A DNA stretch of 64,000 nt from Granulosicoccus sp963833195 (GTDB taxonomy: Bacteria > Pseudomonadota > Gammaproteobacteria > Granulosicoccales > Granulosicoccaceae): NCBI GenBank assembly GCA_963833195.1, contig CAWHXF010000028.1:310001-374000 (forward strand), given 5' to 3'. Shown here piece by piece: positions 1-7,958 of the stretch; within the stretch, counting starts at the first letter, position 1; every line of letters starts with the position of its first letter. A model generated the notes under the pieces. That model was given only the letters and a program-made list of their open reading frames with translations. It was not told the origin of the DNA and did not search any database. Made by a program: the position numbers and the translations under genes.

Positions 1-227
1 CGTACGGCGTGCCGGACTACGTGCCCGGGCTCGCCGCGCTCGGCGGCTTCGGCTCGCGCGGTCTCGTGACCTCGGGCTGGTGCGCGCGGCTGCTCGCGCG
101 GTGGCTCTGCGGCGAGGCCGAGGGCCTGCAGGCCGCGACGCCGCTGGTGGGGCCGCTCAGGTTCGTGGTACGGCCGCTGGTGCGCGGACGCGCGCCGCGG
201 CTGCGCGCACCGGAGCCCGCGGCGTGA
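1..227 (+). CDS. mnmC: MnmC-like FAD-dependent oxidoreductase, 3' end only
   Basis: The reading frame is open from the window edge to the TGA at 225-227, so the gene is cut off at its 5' side and only about the last 75 residues are seen. The segment GLAALGGFGSRGLVTSG resembles the C-terminal nucleotide-binding loop of FAD-dependent tRNA-modifying oxidoreductases of the MnmC/DAO type, where a G-(F/L/H)-GSRGL motif near the C-terminus is usual. MnmC finishes mnm5s2U34 on tRNA. Only the tail is visible, so another DAO-family oxidoreductase is possible. The stop overlaps the GTG start of the next gene (GTGA), which suggests co-transcription. Confidence 0.6.
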   Translation, partial: YGVPDYVPGLAALGGFGSRGLVTSGWCARLLARWLCGEAEGLQAATPLVGPLRFVVRPLVRGRAPRLRAPEPAA

Positions 228-904
228 GCGGGAACGACGGCGACGACGGAACGACGCGCTCGGAGGAGTTCGCCGACGCGGCCGCGCTGGCCGAGGGGCT
301 GATCGCGCGCGAGCCGGGCGCGTTGACGACCGCCGTGCGGCTCGCGGGGTCGACGCGGGCGGGCGAGCGGGAACGGGTGCGCGCGGCGATCGAGGTGTGG
401 CTGCGCCGCACCGGCAAGTCGGCCCGCGTCGGGCTCGCGGGTGCGGAGCCAGACGCCGTCGATGCGTTCGCGGCACGGCTCGTCGCGCGCGGGCACCGGG
501 TGGCGGTGCTGCTCGTCGGGGCGTCCGCCGCCGGCGCGGCGGGCGAACGCGGCGACCGCTTCGACGGCACGCTGCCCGACGAGCGCGCCGTCGTGGCGGC
601 CACGCTCGCGTGCGAGATCGGCGGGTACGACACGGTGCTGGTGAGCGCGGCGGCCGCCACCGCGGCGCTGCGGGAGCGGGTCGACTGCACCGTCGGCCCC
701 GCGGACGGAGACACCGTCGCCGGCGAAGCGGTCGACGTCAGTCTCGCACCGCCACCGCTCGAGGGCCCCGACGCGCTGGATGCGCTGTGGTCGCGCATCG
801 AGCGCTACCGCTGGCTGGCCGTCGAGGACGGCACGCACGCGATGCGACGCGAAGCGCAGCGCGCGTCCTGGTCAGGGCTCGCGACGCGACCGAGCGAGCC
901 CTGA
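224..904 (+). CDS. MeaB/ArgK-like protein lacking the P-loop (degenerate)
   Basis: This 226-residue protein starts at a GTG that overlaps the previous stop. Its N-terminal helices (LAEGLIAREPGALTTAVRLA, then STRAGERERVRAA) and the following RVGLAG strand match the start of MeaB/ArgK GTPases, which chaperone methylmalonyl-CoA mutase. Where the family has GVPGVGKS (Walker A), this protein has GAEPDAVDA, so no nucleotide-binding loop is present. A later stretch (CEIGGYDTVLVSAAA) aligns with the G3 region, but the NKAD-containing central part is missing. The tail (ALWSRIERYRWLA) resembles the C-terminal helix of the family. It is about 100 residues shorter than MeaB. A GTPase role is unlikely; it could be a decayed paralogue or a repurposed scaffold. 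Confidence 0.55.
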   Translation: MSGNDGDDGTTRSEEFADAAALAEGLIAREPGALTTAVRLAGSTRAGERERVRAAIEVWLRRTGKSARVGLAGAEPDAVDAFAARLVARGHRVAVLLVGASAAGAAGERGDRFDGTLPDERAVVAATLACEIGGYDTVLVSAAAATAALRERVDCTVGPADGDTVAGEAVDVSLAPPPLEGPDALDALWSRIERYRWLAVEDGTHAMRREAQRASWSGLATRPSEP

Positions 905-956
905 GGGCGACGCTCGACTCCGGCGTCCTCGGCGCGGGCTCGTCGTCGGAGCCCGT

Positions 957-1889
957 TCAGCGACGCAGCAGCAGATCCTTCGCCGCCAGTGCCGCGCCGG
1001 CCGTGATCAGCGCGCACGCGACGGCCACCGTCGCGTCGGCGCGCGCCAGGCCCGCCGCCACGAGCGCGAGCGTGGACAGCAGCGGTGCGAGATACGACAG
1101 CGCGCCCAGCACCTGGATGTCGCCGCGCTTGACGCCATGGTCCCACGCGTAGAACGCCGCGCCGACCGGCCCCAGCCCGAGGCCCGCGACGGCGAGCCAT
1201 TGCCCGGTCGACGCCGGCCACACCGTCGTCTCGAGCGCGAGGTGCGCGGCCAGCGCCAGCAGCGCGGCGGCGCTGCAGTAGCCGACCACGAGATCGGTCG
1301 GCACGTCGCCGTGGCGGCGCGAGAGCAGCGAGTAGCCCGACCAGGTGAACGCGCACACGAGGGCCATGGCGTAGCCGAACGCGTGCTCGGACCGAAAACC
1401 CACCGCGCCTCCGCCCGTCACGATCAGCGCCGCGCCGGCGAAGCCCGCCAGGGCGCCCGCCACGTGGTGCCGGCGCAGGCGCTCGCCGGGCAGCAGCGCC
1501 GAGAACAGCACGATCAGCAGCGGCCACAGGTAGGCGATCAGCCCCGCCTCCACGGGCGGCGCGTTCCGCAGCGCGGTGAAGTAGGCGAAGTGGTAGCCGA
1601 AGAGCCCGGCCACGCCGAGCGCCCACACGCGCCACGGCTGGCGCCACGATCCGAGGCCACGCCCGGACGCCGCGAGCGCGACGAAGCCTACCGCCGCGCC
1701 GATGGCGAAGCTCATGGCCGCGAGCTGGAACGGCGGCACGCTGCCGCTGGCCGCGGTCAGCAGCGCGAGCAGCGACCACAGCAGCACCGCGATGGCGCCG
1801 ATGGCGGTGGCGCGGGTCCGCGCGGCGCGGGGAACGGAGGCGACGCGCGGATCGGAGGCGACTAGTGCAACTCCTGCACCAGCACCCAC
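957..1889 (-). CDS. EamA-family transporter (YddG-like drug/metabolite exporter)
   Basis: The protein is about 310 residues and has some ten hydrophobic segments in the two five-helix EamA repeats typical of drug/metabolite transporters. The stretches AIGAIAVLLWSLLALLT and LIAYLWPLLIVLFSALL recall YddG-type aromatic amino acid exporters; the substrate cannot be read from sequence. The first usable in-frame start downstream of the conserved region limit is GTG at 1887-1889, which places the start 28 bases inside the upstream DUF2288 gene. No ATG exists near the N-terminus, so the start is uncertain. It is the last gene of a minus-strand run that begins with the DUF533 gene. Confidence 0.8.
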   Translation of the reverse strand: MGAGAGVALVASDPRVASVPRAARTRATAIGAIAVLLWSLLALLTAASGSVPPFQLAAMSFAIGAAVGFVALAASGRGLGSWRQPWRVWALGVAGLFGYHFAYFTALRNAPPVEAGLIAYLWPLLIVLFSALLPGERLRRHHVAGALAGFAGAALIVTGGGAVGFRSEHAFGYAMALVCAFTWSGYSLLSRRHGDVPTDLVVGYCSAAALLALAAHLALETTVWPASTGQWLAVAGLGLGPVGAAFYAWDHGVKRGDIQVLGALSYLAPLLSTLALVAAGLARADATVAVACALITAGAALAAKDLLLRR

Positions 1890-2176
1890 GGCGCCGCCAC
1901 CACGCAGCGGAACGTCGGTTGTCGCGCGACCCAGTCGCGCGCATCGTCGTCGCTGGCGCGGCGCACCACGCCTTCGGTCGTCCAGGCCTCGAGCGTCGCG
2001 GCGTCGTCGCGCACCATGACGCCGGCCACCTCCACGAGATCGGCGGAGCCGTCGAGCCGCAGCACGACGCCGCGCGCGAAGTGGCGCACGAGCTCCGGCC
2101 ACGAGATCGTGCCCGATTCGAGCTCGAGCCGCTCTTCGAGGGGCAGCTCGTCGATGGTCTCGTTCGGATCGCTCAC
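1862..2176 (-). CDS. DUF2288 family protein
   Basis: This is a small acidic cytoplasmic protein of 104 residues with no signal peptide. It follows the DUF2288 pattern: an N-terminal L-E-(S/T)-x-x-I-x-W-x-E-L element (here SGTISWPELVRHFARG), a central DLVEVAGVMV and a C-terminal VVAAPWVLVQE. The family is widespread in Gammaproteobacteria and has no known function. Translation starts at GTG (2174-2176). The 3' end overlaps the likely start of the EamA gene, so the two are probably translated together. Confidence 0.85.
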   Translation of the reverse strand: MSDPNETIDELPLEERLELESGTISWPELVRHFARGVVLRLDGSADLVEVAGVMVRDDAATLEAWTTEGVVRRASDDDARDWVARQPTFRCVVAAPWVLVQELH

Positions 2177-2185
2177 GGACGTCAG

Positions 2186-2265
2186 GCCGCGTTCATCTCC
2201 GCGATGACTCTCATGCCGCGTTCATCTCGGCGATGACTCTCATGCCGCGTTCATCTCGGCGATGA
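2186..2265. repeat. 29-bp tandem repeat spanning a stop codon (2.8 copies)
   Basis: Two full 29-bp units (2186-2214 and 2215-2243) and a partial third (2244-2265) begin with gccgcgttcatctc. The first two differ at one base. Read on the minus strand, each unit repeats the last codons of the DUF2959 gene including its TGA, so the gene 3' end appears to have been duplicated twice into the gap before the DUF2288 gene. Confidence 0.9.
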
Positions 2266-2899
2266 ACTCGTTCGAACGCTCGATCGAGCGGTTCATCTGC
2301 TCGATGAGCCGGTCCACGTCGCCCTGCAGCGCGGTGAAGGTGCCGCGCAGGGATCCGACCGCCTGGGCGTTCAGGTTGTGCTTCAGGAAGAGCACGTTGT
2401 TGCGCAGCGTGTCGAGCACCGGCTTCATGCTGGCCTCGGACTCCTTCATGGTGGCCAGCAGCTCCTTGTAGCGCTCGCGCGTGCTTCGCAGGCTGGCCTC
2501 GCTGTCGCGCCGCAGCGCGACGTCGGTGTACAGCTCGTTCTCGTCGGCCCACTCGTCGAACAGGTCGTCGGCGACATCCTCCACCTCCTCGATCTGGTCG
2601 GACACCTCCTGGGCGGCCTCGCTCGCGTTCTGATAGTCGGCATCGAAGCGATCGTAGGCCTTCTTCAGCCCCGTCTCCTGGATCTCGACCACGCTGCCGA
2701 AGCGCTCGAGCGCGTCGCGGAACTCCTCCTGCGCGTCGCTCTGCGCGTCGCGCGCGTCCTTGACGTTGCCGACGAGCAGGTCGCGCTTGTAGATGCCGAC
2801 CTTCTCGAGGGCGTTGTACTTGACCGTGCTGCACCCCGGGGCGCAGGCGGTGACGAGCGCGGCCAGGAGGACGGTCGGAACGAGTCGTGCGAGACGCAT
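2240..2899 (-). CDS. DUF2959 family lipoprotein, coiled-coil
   Basis: This is a 219-residue protein whose N-terminal signal ends in a lipobox (LVTAC), followed by a second Cys (CAPGC), so it is probably a lipoprotein on the periplasmic side of a membrane. The rest is almost wholly helical and charged, with long heptad-like stretches such as QSDAQEEFRDALERFGSVVE and IEEVEDVADDLFDEW. This matches the DUF2959 family, which has no assigned function. The ATG at 2899 directly precedes the signal peptide and lies 30 bases after the DUF533 stop, which suggests an operon. The stop codon lies in a tandem duplication, so several TGA codons follow in succession. Confidence 0.85.
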   Translation of the reverse strand: MRLARLVPTVLLAALVTACAPGCSTVKYNALEKVGIYKRDLLVGNVKDARDAQSDAQEEFRDALERFGSVVEIQETGLKKAYDRFDADYQNASEAAQEVSDQIEEVEDVADDLFDEWADENELYTDVALRRDSEASLRSTRERYKELLATMKESEASMKPVLDTLRNNVLFLKHNLNAQAVGSLRGTFTALQGDVDRLIEQMNRSIERSNEFIAEMNAA

Positions 2900-2928
2900 G
2901 AATGTCGGTGTGTGGGGTCGGGACGTGA

Positions 2929-3712
2929 TCAGGCGTAGAGAGCCGGCGCGCCGACCTCGACGTGCAGCTCGTTGGCGGTCTTCTCGTCGATGCCGAGCCC
3001 GCGGCGCAGCGCGTCGAGGTAGCGCGCCTCGGCCTGGTGGTCGAGATCGATGGCGAGCAGCGACACGAGGTACACCTGACGCCCCAATGGCTGCGGCACG
3101 CTGCGCGCGAACGCATCGACATCGAGGGGCCTGGACATCTCGGAGCGCACGAACGCGGCCTCCTCGGCATCGACCTCGCCGAGCTTGCCGAGGATCTTCT
3201 GCTGTTCCTGGTCGTCGATCTGACCATCGCTCTTGGCGGCGTTGATCATCGCGCGGATCAGGAGCTCCGCCTGTTCGGACTGTTCGGGGCTGACGTCGGG
3301 GGCCTGGCCCGCGTGGCCGTCCGGGCGCTGCTGTCCGAGCGCCGCGCCGAGCAGGCTGCCGAGGCCGCCGCCCTGCGAGGGGCTGCCGCCGAGCATGCCT
3401 CCGAGCAGGCTGCCCAGACCACCCTGGCCGCCCTGGCCACCCGGCCCGCCCGCGGCGCTGCCGCCGCCCATCGCGCCGCCGAGCAGTCCGCCGAGCCCAC
3501 CGGCCGCGCCGCCGCTGCCGGCGAGTCCCGCGAGCAGGCCACCGAGGCCCGCGTTGCCGCCCATCGGGGCGGTACCGCCCCCCACGCCGCCGCCCGACCG
3601 CCCCGCCGCCACCGAGCGCGCCACCGAGCAGCGAGCCGAGCAGGTTGCCGCCGCCACCGCGGCGCATCGCGTTCGAGAGAAGCATCTTGCCGAGCGTGCC
3701 GACGAGGTTCAT
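2929..3712 (-). pseudogene. DUF533/TerB-like inner-membrane protein gene with a frameshift
   Basis: The N-terminus (MNLVGTLGKMLLSNAMRRGG, then GNLLGSLLGGALGGGG) and the C-terminus lie in different frames. The C-terminal part carries a glycine-rich low-complexity section and then the conserved TerB-like domain (ELLIRAMINAAKSDGQIDDQ, SLLAIDLD). The frames switch in a G/C-rich run at about 3590-3625, where one extra base restores the family layout. DUF533 proteins are about 220-260 residues with exactly this architecture. Either the gene is inactivated, the base is a sequencing or assembly error, or slippage occurs. It is the first gene of the minus-strand run ending at the EamA exporter. Confidence 0.75.
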
Positions 3713-3807
3713 TGGGCGGGTCCGTTGCGGATTCGAGGCGGTGGGTGCGAGCGGCGGCGAGCGTAGCATGGGGTCCGGACCCGATCAGCGCACGAGCACC
3801 GTCGTCG

Positions 3808-4350
3808 ATGGACATCGTCAGGAACGCCATACGCACCATTCCGGACTTCCCCAAGCCCGGCATCCTGTTTCGCGACGTCACGACGCTGTTCGGCGATGCG
3901 CGCGCGTTCCGCACGACCATCGACTCGTTGCTGCAGCCCTGGATCGGCGAAGGGGCGGGCGAGCGCATCGACAAGGTGGCCGCGCTCGAGGCGCGCGGAT
4001 TCATCCTCGGCGGCGCCATCGCGCACCAGCTGTCGGTGGGCTTCGTGCCGATCAGGAAGTCGGGCAAGCTGCCCGGGCCGCGCTCCTCGGAGGCGTACAC
4101 GCTCGAGTACGGCGAGGCCACCATGGAGCTGCACGACGGGGCCGTGCTGCCCGGCGAGCGCGTGCTGCTGGTGGACGACCTGATCGCCACCGGCGGCACG
4201 TGCGAGGCGGGCGTGCGGCTGCTGCGGCGCGCCGGCGCCGAGCTCGTCGGCTGCGGCTTCATCATCGATCTGCCGGAGCTCGGCGGTCGCGGGCGCATCG
4301 AGGCGCTCGGCGTGCCGGTGCACGTGCTCGTCGAGTTCGAGGGACACTGA
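3808..4350 (+). CDS. apt: Adenine phosphoribosyltransferase
   Basis: The enzyme converts adenine and PRPP to AMP and pyrophosphate in purine salvage and is cytosolic. The 180-residue length is normal. The N-terminus (IRTIPDFPKPGILFRDVTTL) is diagnostic for Apt. The EARGF segment near residue 68 is in place, and the PRPP-binding loop VLLVDDLIATGGT lies near residues 126-138. ATG at 3808 is the only start that gives the family N-terminus. It is transcribed divergently from the DUF533 gene and convergently with the ComEA-like gene. Confidence 0.97.
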   Translation: MDIVRNAIRTIPDFPKPGILFRDVTTLFGDARAFRTTIDSLLQPWIGEGAGERIDKVAALEARGFILGGAIAHQLSVGFVPIRKSGKLPGPRSSEAYTLEYGEATMELHDGAVLPGERVLLVDDLIATGGTCEAGVRLLRRAGAELVGCGFIIDLPELGGRGRIEALGVPVHVLVEFEGH

Positions 4351-4357
4351 TCCATCG

Positions 4358-4756
4358 TCACCTGACCCGCAGCACCCGCGCCGTGGAGCCGCGTTCGCGC
4401 GCGCCGACGATGACCCGTTGCACCGCCGCGCGGGTGCGCTCCTCTTGCGCGCGGTGGGATGCCTCGCGCGCCGGGCCGACGGTGAGCAGGGGCCGCAGCC
4501 GCTCGAGCGTCTTCGGACCGATGCCCTTGACGGCCAGCAGCGCCTCCGGAGACTCGAACGGACCGTGCGCCTCGCGATGCGCGACGATCGCGGCCGCCTT
4601 CACCGCGCCGATGCCGGGCAGCGCCGCGGCGAGCTCGCCCGCATCGGCGGCATTGACGTCGAGGCGCGGCACGGGAGTCTCGGCGGCGACCCGCGCGAGC
4701 GGGACGACGCACAGGCACAAGAGGGCGACGCGAAGCGATCGGAGCACGGGCGACAT
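4358..4756 (-). CDS. ComEA-like helix-hairpin-helix DNA-binding protein
   Basis: This is a 132-residue protein with an N-terminal signal sequence (LRVALLCLCVVPLARVAA) followed by a double helix-hairpin-helix domain. The core contains LDVNAADAGELAAALPGIG and, later, LLAVKGIGPKTLERLRPLL, the paired GIG hairpins of ComEA/YbaV proteins. The family binds double-stranded DNA in the periplasm, in competent bacteria as part of DNA uptake. No other competence genes are nearby. A basic tail of about 30 residues follows the HhH domain. A longer frame extends upstream, but the ATG at 4756 sits just before the hydrophobic signal. Confidence 0.85.
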   Translation of the reverse strand: MSPVLRSLRVALLCLCVVPLARVAAETPVPRLDVNAADAGELAAALPGIGAVKAAAIVAHREAHGPFESPEALLAVKGIGPKTLERLRPLLTVGPAREASHRAQEERTRAAVQRVIVGARERGSTARVLRVR

Positions 4757-4911
4757 CCTTGTCGGCGGTCCCGAGGGGGACCCGTGCGGCAAGCTTCGAC
4801 CGGATCGGGCCCTCGGTCAACGCGAACGGGCGAAACCGCTGGACGCATCACCGGTAGTCGCCCACCCCGGGCGGAAGCGTCGGCGGCGCCGGTGGCGCGC
4901 CGCGCTCCGGA

Positions 4912-5151
4912 TCAGTCCGCCCGCAGGCGCGCGTCCAGCTCGTCGACCGCCAGGGCCATCGGGCCGTCGGCGAGCTTCGTCTCGCGCAGCAGACGCGCCT
5001 GCGACTCGTCCCAGAACGTGGCGTCGGGCAGCTCCACGGCGGGCGGCAGAGGCCCGTGCGAGGCGACGAAGGCCTCGATCGCCTCGTCCGAGGCGTCCAG
5101 GCCGAGCTGTGCGAAGAGTGTCGAAAGGTCCTGCTCGTCGGGTTGCAGCAT
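4912..5151 (-). CDS. DUF2789 family protein
   Basis: This is a 79-residue acidic soluble protein. The pattern LSTLFAQLGLDASDEAIEAF, followed by an SHGPLPP segment and WDESQARLLRE, is that of DUF2789, a small gammaproteobacterial family of unknown function that often ends in a basic or charged helix. ATG at 5151 gives the family N-terminus (MLQPDEQDL). It is a single-gene unit, divergent from the EEP gene at 5316. Confidence 0.85.
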   Translation of the reverse strand: MLQPDEQDLSTLFAQLGLDASDEAIEAFVASHGPLPPAVELPDATFWDESQARLLRETKLADGPMALAVDELDARLRAD

Positions 5152-5315
5152 GTCGGGTCCGGTTCGAACGGTGGCGGAATCGCCCAGCGTAGCGAGCCGT
5201 GCGCGTCGCGCCGGCGGCGAACCTCCGCGGCTTGTAAAATGCAGGGCCCGGAACCACCGCGCACGCCGACGGCGGAGCCGCCCTCGGACGCCCACCCCCG
5301 GACGACAATGACCAG

Positions 5316-6440
5316 ATGCCCGTGTTCCTGTTCGTCCTCGCGTCCGTCCTGCTCGTCGCCGCCACGCTGCTGCCGCTGAGCAACCTGCGTCATTGGAGCG
5401 TGCGGGGCCTGGACTTTCCGCGCCTGCAACTCGCCTGCGGGCTGGGCGCTCTGATCGTCGTGCTGTGCGTCTGGCTCGGCAGCGGCGAGGGGTCCCGGGC
5501 GCCCTCGCTGCTGTGGCTGCTGCCGCTGGCGGCCGCGTTCCTGTACCAGGCGAAGTGGATCGTGCCCTACAGCGAGGCGGTCCCCCACGAGGTGCCCACC
5601 GCGTCGCCCGAGGAGCTCGCGCGCGGCCCGCGCCTGCGCCTGCTCATCAGCAACGTGCTGATGGACAACCGCGACAGCCATCGGCTGATCGATCGGGTGC
5701 GCGAGATGCGGCCGGACGTGCTGCTGGTGGTGGAGACCGATGCGTGGTGGCAGGCGCGGCTCGACGAGGCGTTGCCGGAGCTGCCGCATCGCGTCGCGCA
5801 CCCGCTCGACAACCGCTACGGCATGCACCTGTACTCGCGCTTCCCGCTCACGGACACGCACGTCGACTTCCTCGTGCAGGACGACATCCCGTCCATCGCA
5901 GCGCGGTTGTGCGTGGCGGGCGGGGAGCTGCGCCTGCACGCCATCCACCCCACCCCGCCGGCGCCGGGCGAGAACGAGCGGTCGACCGAGCGCGACGTGG
6001 AGCTGCTCGCCCTGGCCGACACGCTCGAGGACGTGCGCGAGCCCGTCATCGTGACCGGCGACCTGAACGACGTGGCCTGGTCGCGCACCACGCAGCTGTT
6101 TCGCCGGAAGAGCGGGCTGCTCGACCCGCGCGTGGGCCGCGGCATGTTCAACACCTTCAACGCGATGTGGCCGGTGCTGCGCTGGCCGCTGGACCACGTG
6201 TTCGTGTCCGAGCACTACCGGGTCGTGGAGATGCGCAGGCTCGAATCCATCGGCTCGGACCACTTCCCGGTCTTCATCGAGCTGGTGCTGGCCGATGCGC
6301 GCACGCTCGACTCGCACCCCGACAACGAGGAGATCGACGAGGAGCTCGAGGCCGACACGCGCCGGCGCGCGCGCGACGTGTCGGTCGGGAAGCCGTCCAT
6401 CGGCGCCGAGGACGTCGGTGCGGTCGCACGCGTCGCGTGA
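5316..6440 (+). CDS. Membrane-anchored endonuclease/exonuclease/phosphatase family protein
   Basis: The protein has 374 residues. About three hydrophobic helices lie in the first 90 residues, followed by an EEP (DNase I-like) domain. Visible EEP elements are ISNVLMDN near residue 108, PDVLLVVETD (the acidic metal ligand), VTGDLNDVAWS near residue 250 and the closing SIGSDHFPVF (the GSDH motif). The layout matches the common membrane-tethered EEP family whose substrate, phosphodiester or phospholipid headgroup, is unknown. A charged C-terminal tail of about 50 residues follows the domain. The upstream gap has a TAAAAT hexamer at 5235-5240 that could be a -10 box, without a clear -35. Its stop overlaps the start of the next gene. 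Confidence 0.88.
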   Translation: MPVFLFVLASVLLVAATLLPLSNLRHWSVRGLDFPRLQLACGLGALIVVLCVWLGSGEGSRAPSLLWLLPLAAAFLYQAKWIVPYSEAVPHEVPTASPEELARGPRLRLLISNVLMDNRDSHRLIDRVREMRPDVLLVVETDAWWQARLDEALPELPHRVAHPLDNRYGMHLYSRFPLTDTHVDFLVQDDIPSIAARLCVAGGELRLHAIHPTPPAPGENERSTERDVELLALADTLEDVREPVIVTGDLNDVAWSRTTQLFRRKSGLLDPRVGRGMFNTFNAMWPVLRWPLDHVFVSEHYRVVEMRRLESIGSDHFPVFIELVLADARTLDSHPDNEEIDEELEADTRRRARDVSVGKPSIGAEDVGAVARVA

Positions 6441-6934
6441 GTTCCGGTTCTGCGGAGGCCGAACGGAACGACGCGCCCGGTCTGCTGGCGGCGCTGGCCG
6501 AGCGCGGCGCCGCGGAGCTGTCGCGCGCCTCGCTCGTGGCCGAGACCGTCCTCGTCGAATCGCGGCTCGCCGCGTCGAGCCTGCTGCTGCTGCTGCTCGC
6601 GGTGCTGTGCGCGAGCGTGTTGCTGGTGGTGAGCTGGGTGCTGCTGATGGCGCTCGTCGCCGTGGGGTTGGCGGCGCTCGGGCTCGGCCCCGCCGGCGGG
6701 CTGGGCATCGTGCTGGGCGCACACCTCGTCGCGCTGCTCGTGCTCGCGCTGTTCGCCCGGTCGCTCGCGAAGAACCTCAGATTCGGTCACACGCTGCGGG
6801 CGCTCGGTCGCGATCCCGAGGCGCTGGCCGCGAAGGCCGAGCGCGCGGCCGCCGCGGCCGCGGACGAGGCCACCGAGGGCGCGGCGCGCGCGGCCACCGA
6901 CACGCTGGAGCGCCCCCCGCCGCCGCGCGGTTGA
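6437..6934 (+). CDS. Phage-holin-family / YqjE-like membrane protein
   Basis: This 165-residue protein starts at GTG 6437, overlapping the EEP stop (GTGA). A helical N-terminal segment (LLAALAERGAAELSRASLVA, then ETVLVESRLA) is followed by two long membrane helices, about residues 48-75 and 80-110, and an alanine-rich charged cytoplasmic tail. This is the layout of the DUF1469/YqjE putative holin superfamily often found with DUF883 (YqjD) genes; such a gene lies 0.7 kb downstream. A role in the envelope is inferred only from the family. Confidence 0.65.
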   Translation: MSSGSAEAERNDAPGLLAALAERGAAELSRASLVAETVLVESRLAASSLLLLLLAVLCASVLLVVSWVLLMALVAVGLAALGLGPAGGLGIVLGAHLVALLVLALFARSLAKNLRFGHTLRALGRDPEALAAKAERAAAAAADEATEGAARAATDTLERPPPPRG

Positions 6935-6969
6935 AGCGCTCCGAGGCGCCGTGCGCGGCCACCGCGGAT

Positions 6970-7455
6970 TCAGAACGCGTCGCCGCGTCGCAGCCTGACG
7001 GGGCCGCGCGCGTCGGCGGCCACGCGCTCGTCGCCCCGGGTCACCCGCAGCAGCCCACGCTTCTCGAGCGCGCCCGCCACCTCGCGCATCGTCGCCATGC
7101 GCGAGCGCCAGTCCTCGCCGCCCGCCGCGCGCGCCGCCTCGGAGGGACAGATGCTCGACCGCGGATCCCGAGCGTCCAGCAAGGCCAGCGCGCACGCCTC
7201 GAGGCGGGTGCGCCAGGCGGCTTCGTCGTGCCCCTCGTACCACTTCGGACCGCGCTCGCCCAGCGCCACCTTCGCGCGTTGCACCCGCTCGCGCGCTCGC
7301 CGCACGGCGGCCTCGTCGTCCGCGCGCTTGGCGACACCGACGGCGCGTCGCGCGTCCATCAGGGCGTTCACGAGCTGCTGCCGAAGCGGCTCGGGAATCG
7401 ACGGGTCGCTGATGCGCCACTGCCGGCCCTTGATGAGCCGATGCCCCGGACGCAT
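6970..7455 (-). CDS. DUF3253 winged-helix protein with an N-terminal 'RRW' module
   Basis: This is a 161-residue soluble protein. The first half (KGRQWRISDPSIPEPLRQQL, then ARERVQRAKVALGERGPKWY) matches a small module common in actinobacteria and sometimes mislabelled 'biopolymer transporter Tol'. The second half, ending in VAGALEKRGLLRVTRGD, matches the DUF3253 winged-helix domain. The two are often separate or fused in either order. Function is unknown; DNA binding is possible but not shown. ATG 7455 was chosen as the first Met before the conserved region. The frame is open upstream, so a longer N-terminus cannot be excluded. Confidence 0.7.
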   Translation of the reverse strand: MRPGHRLIKGRQWRISDPSIPEPLRQQLVNALMDARRAVGVAKRADDEAAVRRARERVQRAKVALGERGPKWYEGHDEAAWRTRLEACALALLDARDPRSSICPSEAARAAGGEDWRSRMATMREVAGALEKRGLLRVTRGDERVAADARGPVRLRRGDAF

Positions 7456-7591
7456 CGGCTGCGGAACGTCGTCTGTAGAAATTTCCCCCTCCGGCCCCGT
7501 TCGCGGGCGCCTCGCGCGTCCGGATCCATCATGCCCGCCCGAGCGCGCGGCACCGCCGCGCTCCCCCTCATCGATCAGCAGGAACCGTCCC

Positions 7592-7912
7592 ATGGCGAAC
7601 CCATCACGCACCGAACTGAAGGCCGCCACCGCGGCGAAGAACGACGACGCCGTGGTGGGCGAGTCCGGAGGCGGTGCGGCGCAGGGCGACTTCAGCCTGA
7701 CCGAGGACCGCGTGCGCACCGCCATCCAGGCCGCCCGCACCAGCGCCGAGGAGGCGCGCCGCGCGCTGCAGGCGCTGGAGCTCGAGGCCACCGGCAAGTT
7801 CGGCGAGACGCAGAAGCAGGTCGAGCAGGCGATCCGCGAGAAGCCCATGCAGGCCGCGGGAGTGGCCTTCGCGCTCGGCGTGCTCGCGACGCTCTTCCTG
7901 CGTCGGCGCTGA
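7592..7912 (+). CDS. DUF883 family (YqjD/ElaB-like) membrane-anchored protein
   Basis: The protein has 106 residues, a helical alanine- and glutamate-rich body (RVRTAIQAARTSAEEARRAL) and a single C-terminal membrane helix (AAGVAFALGVLATLFLRRR) ending in arginines. This is the C-tail-anchor pattern of YqjD/ElaB, which in E. coli bind ribosomes in stationary phase. An AGGAAC motif precedes the ATG at 7592. The following small gene lies 46 bases downstream on the same strand, which suggests an operon. Confidence 0.8.
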   Translation: MANPSRTELKAATAAKNDDAVVGESGGGAAQGDFSLTEDRVRTAIQAARTSAEEARRALQALELEATGKFGETQKQVEQAIREKPMQAAGVAFALGVLATLFLRRR

Positions 7913-7958
7913 GCGCACGTCCGGCGGCGACCCGCCGCCCGGCCCTCCCGGTTCCCCG

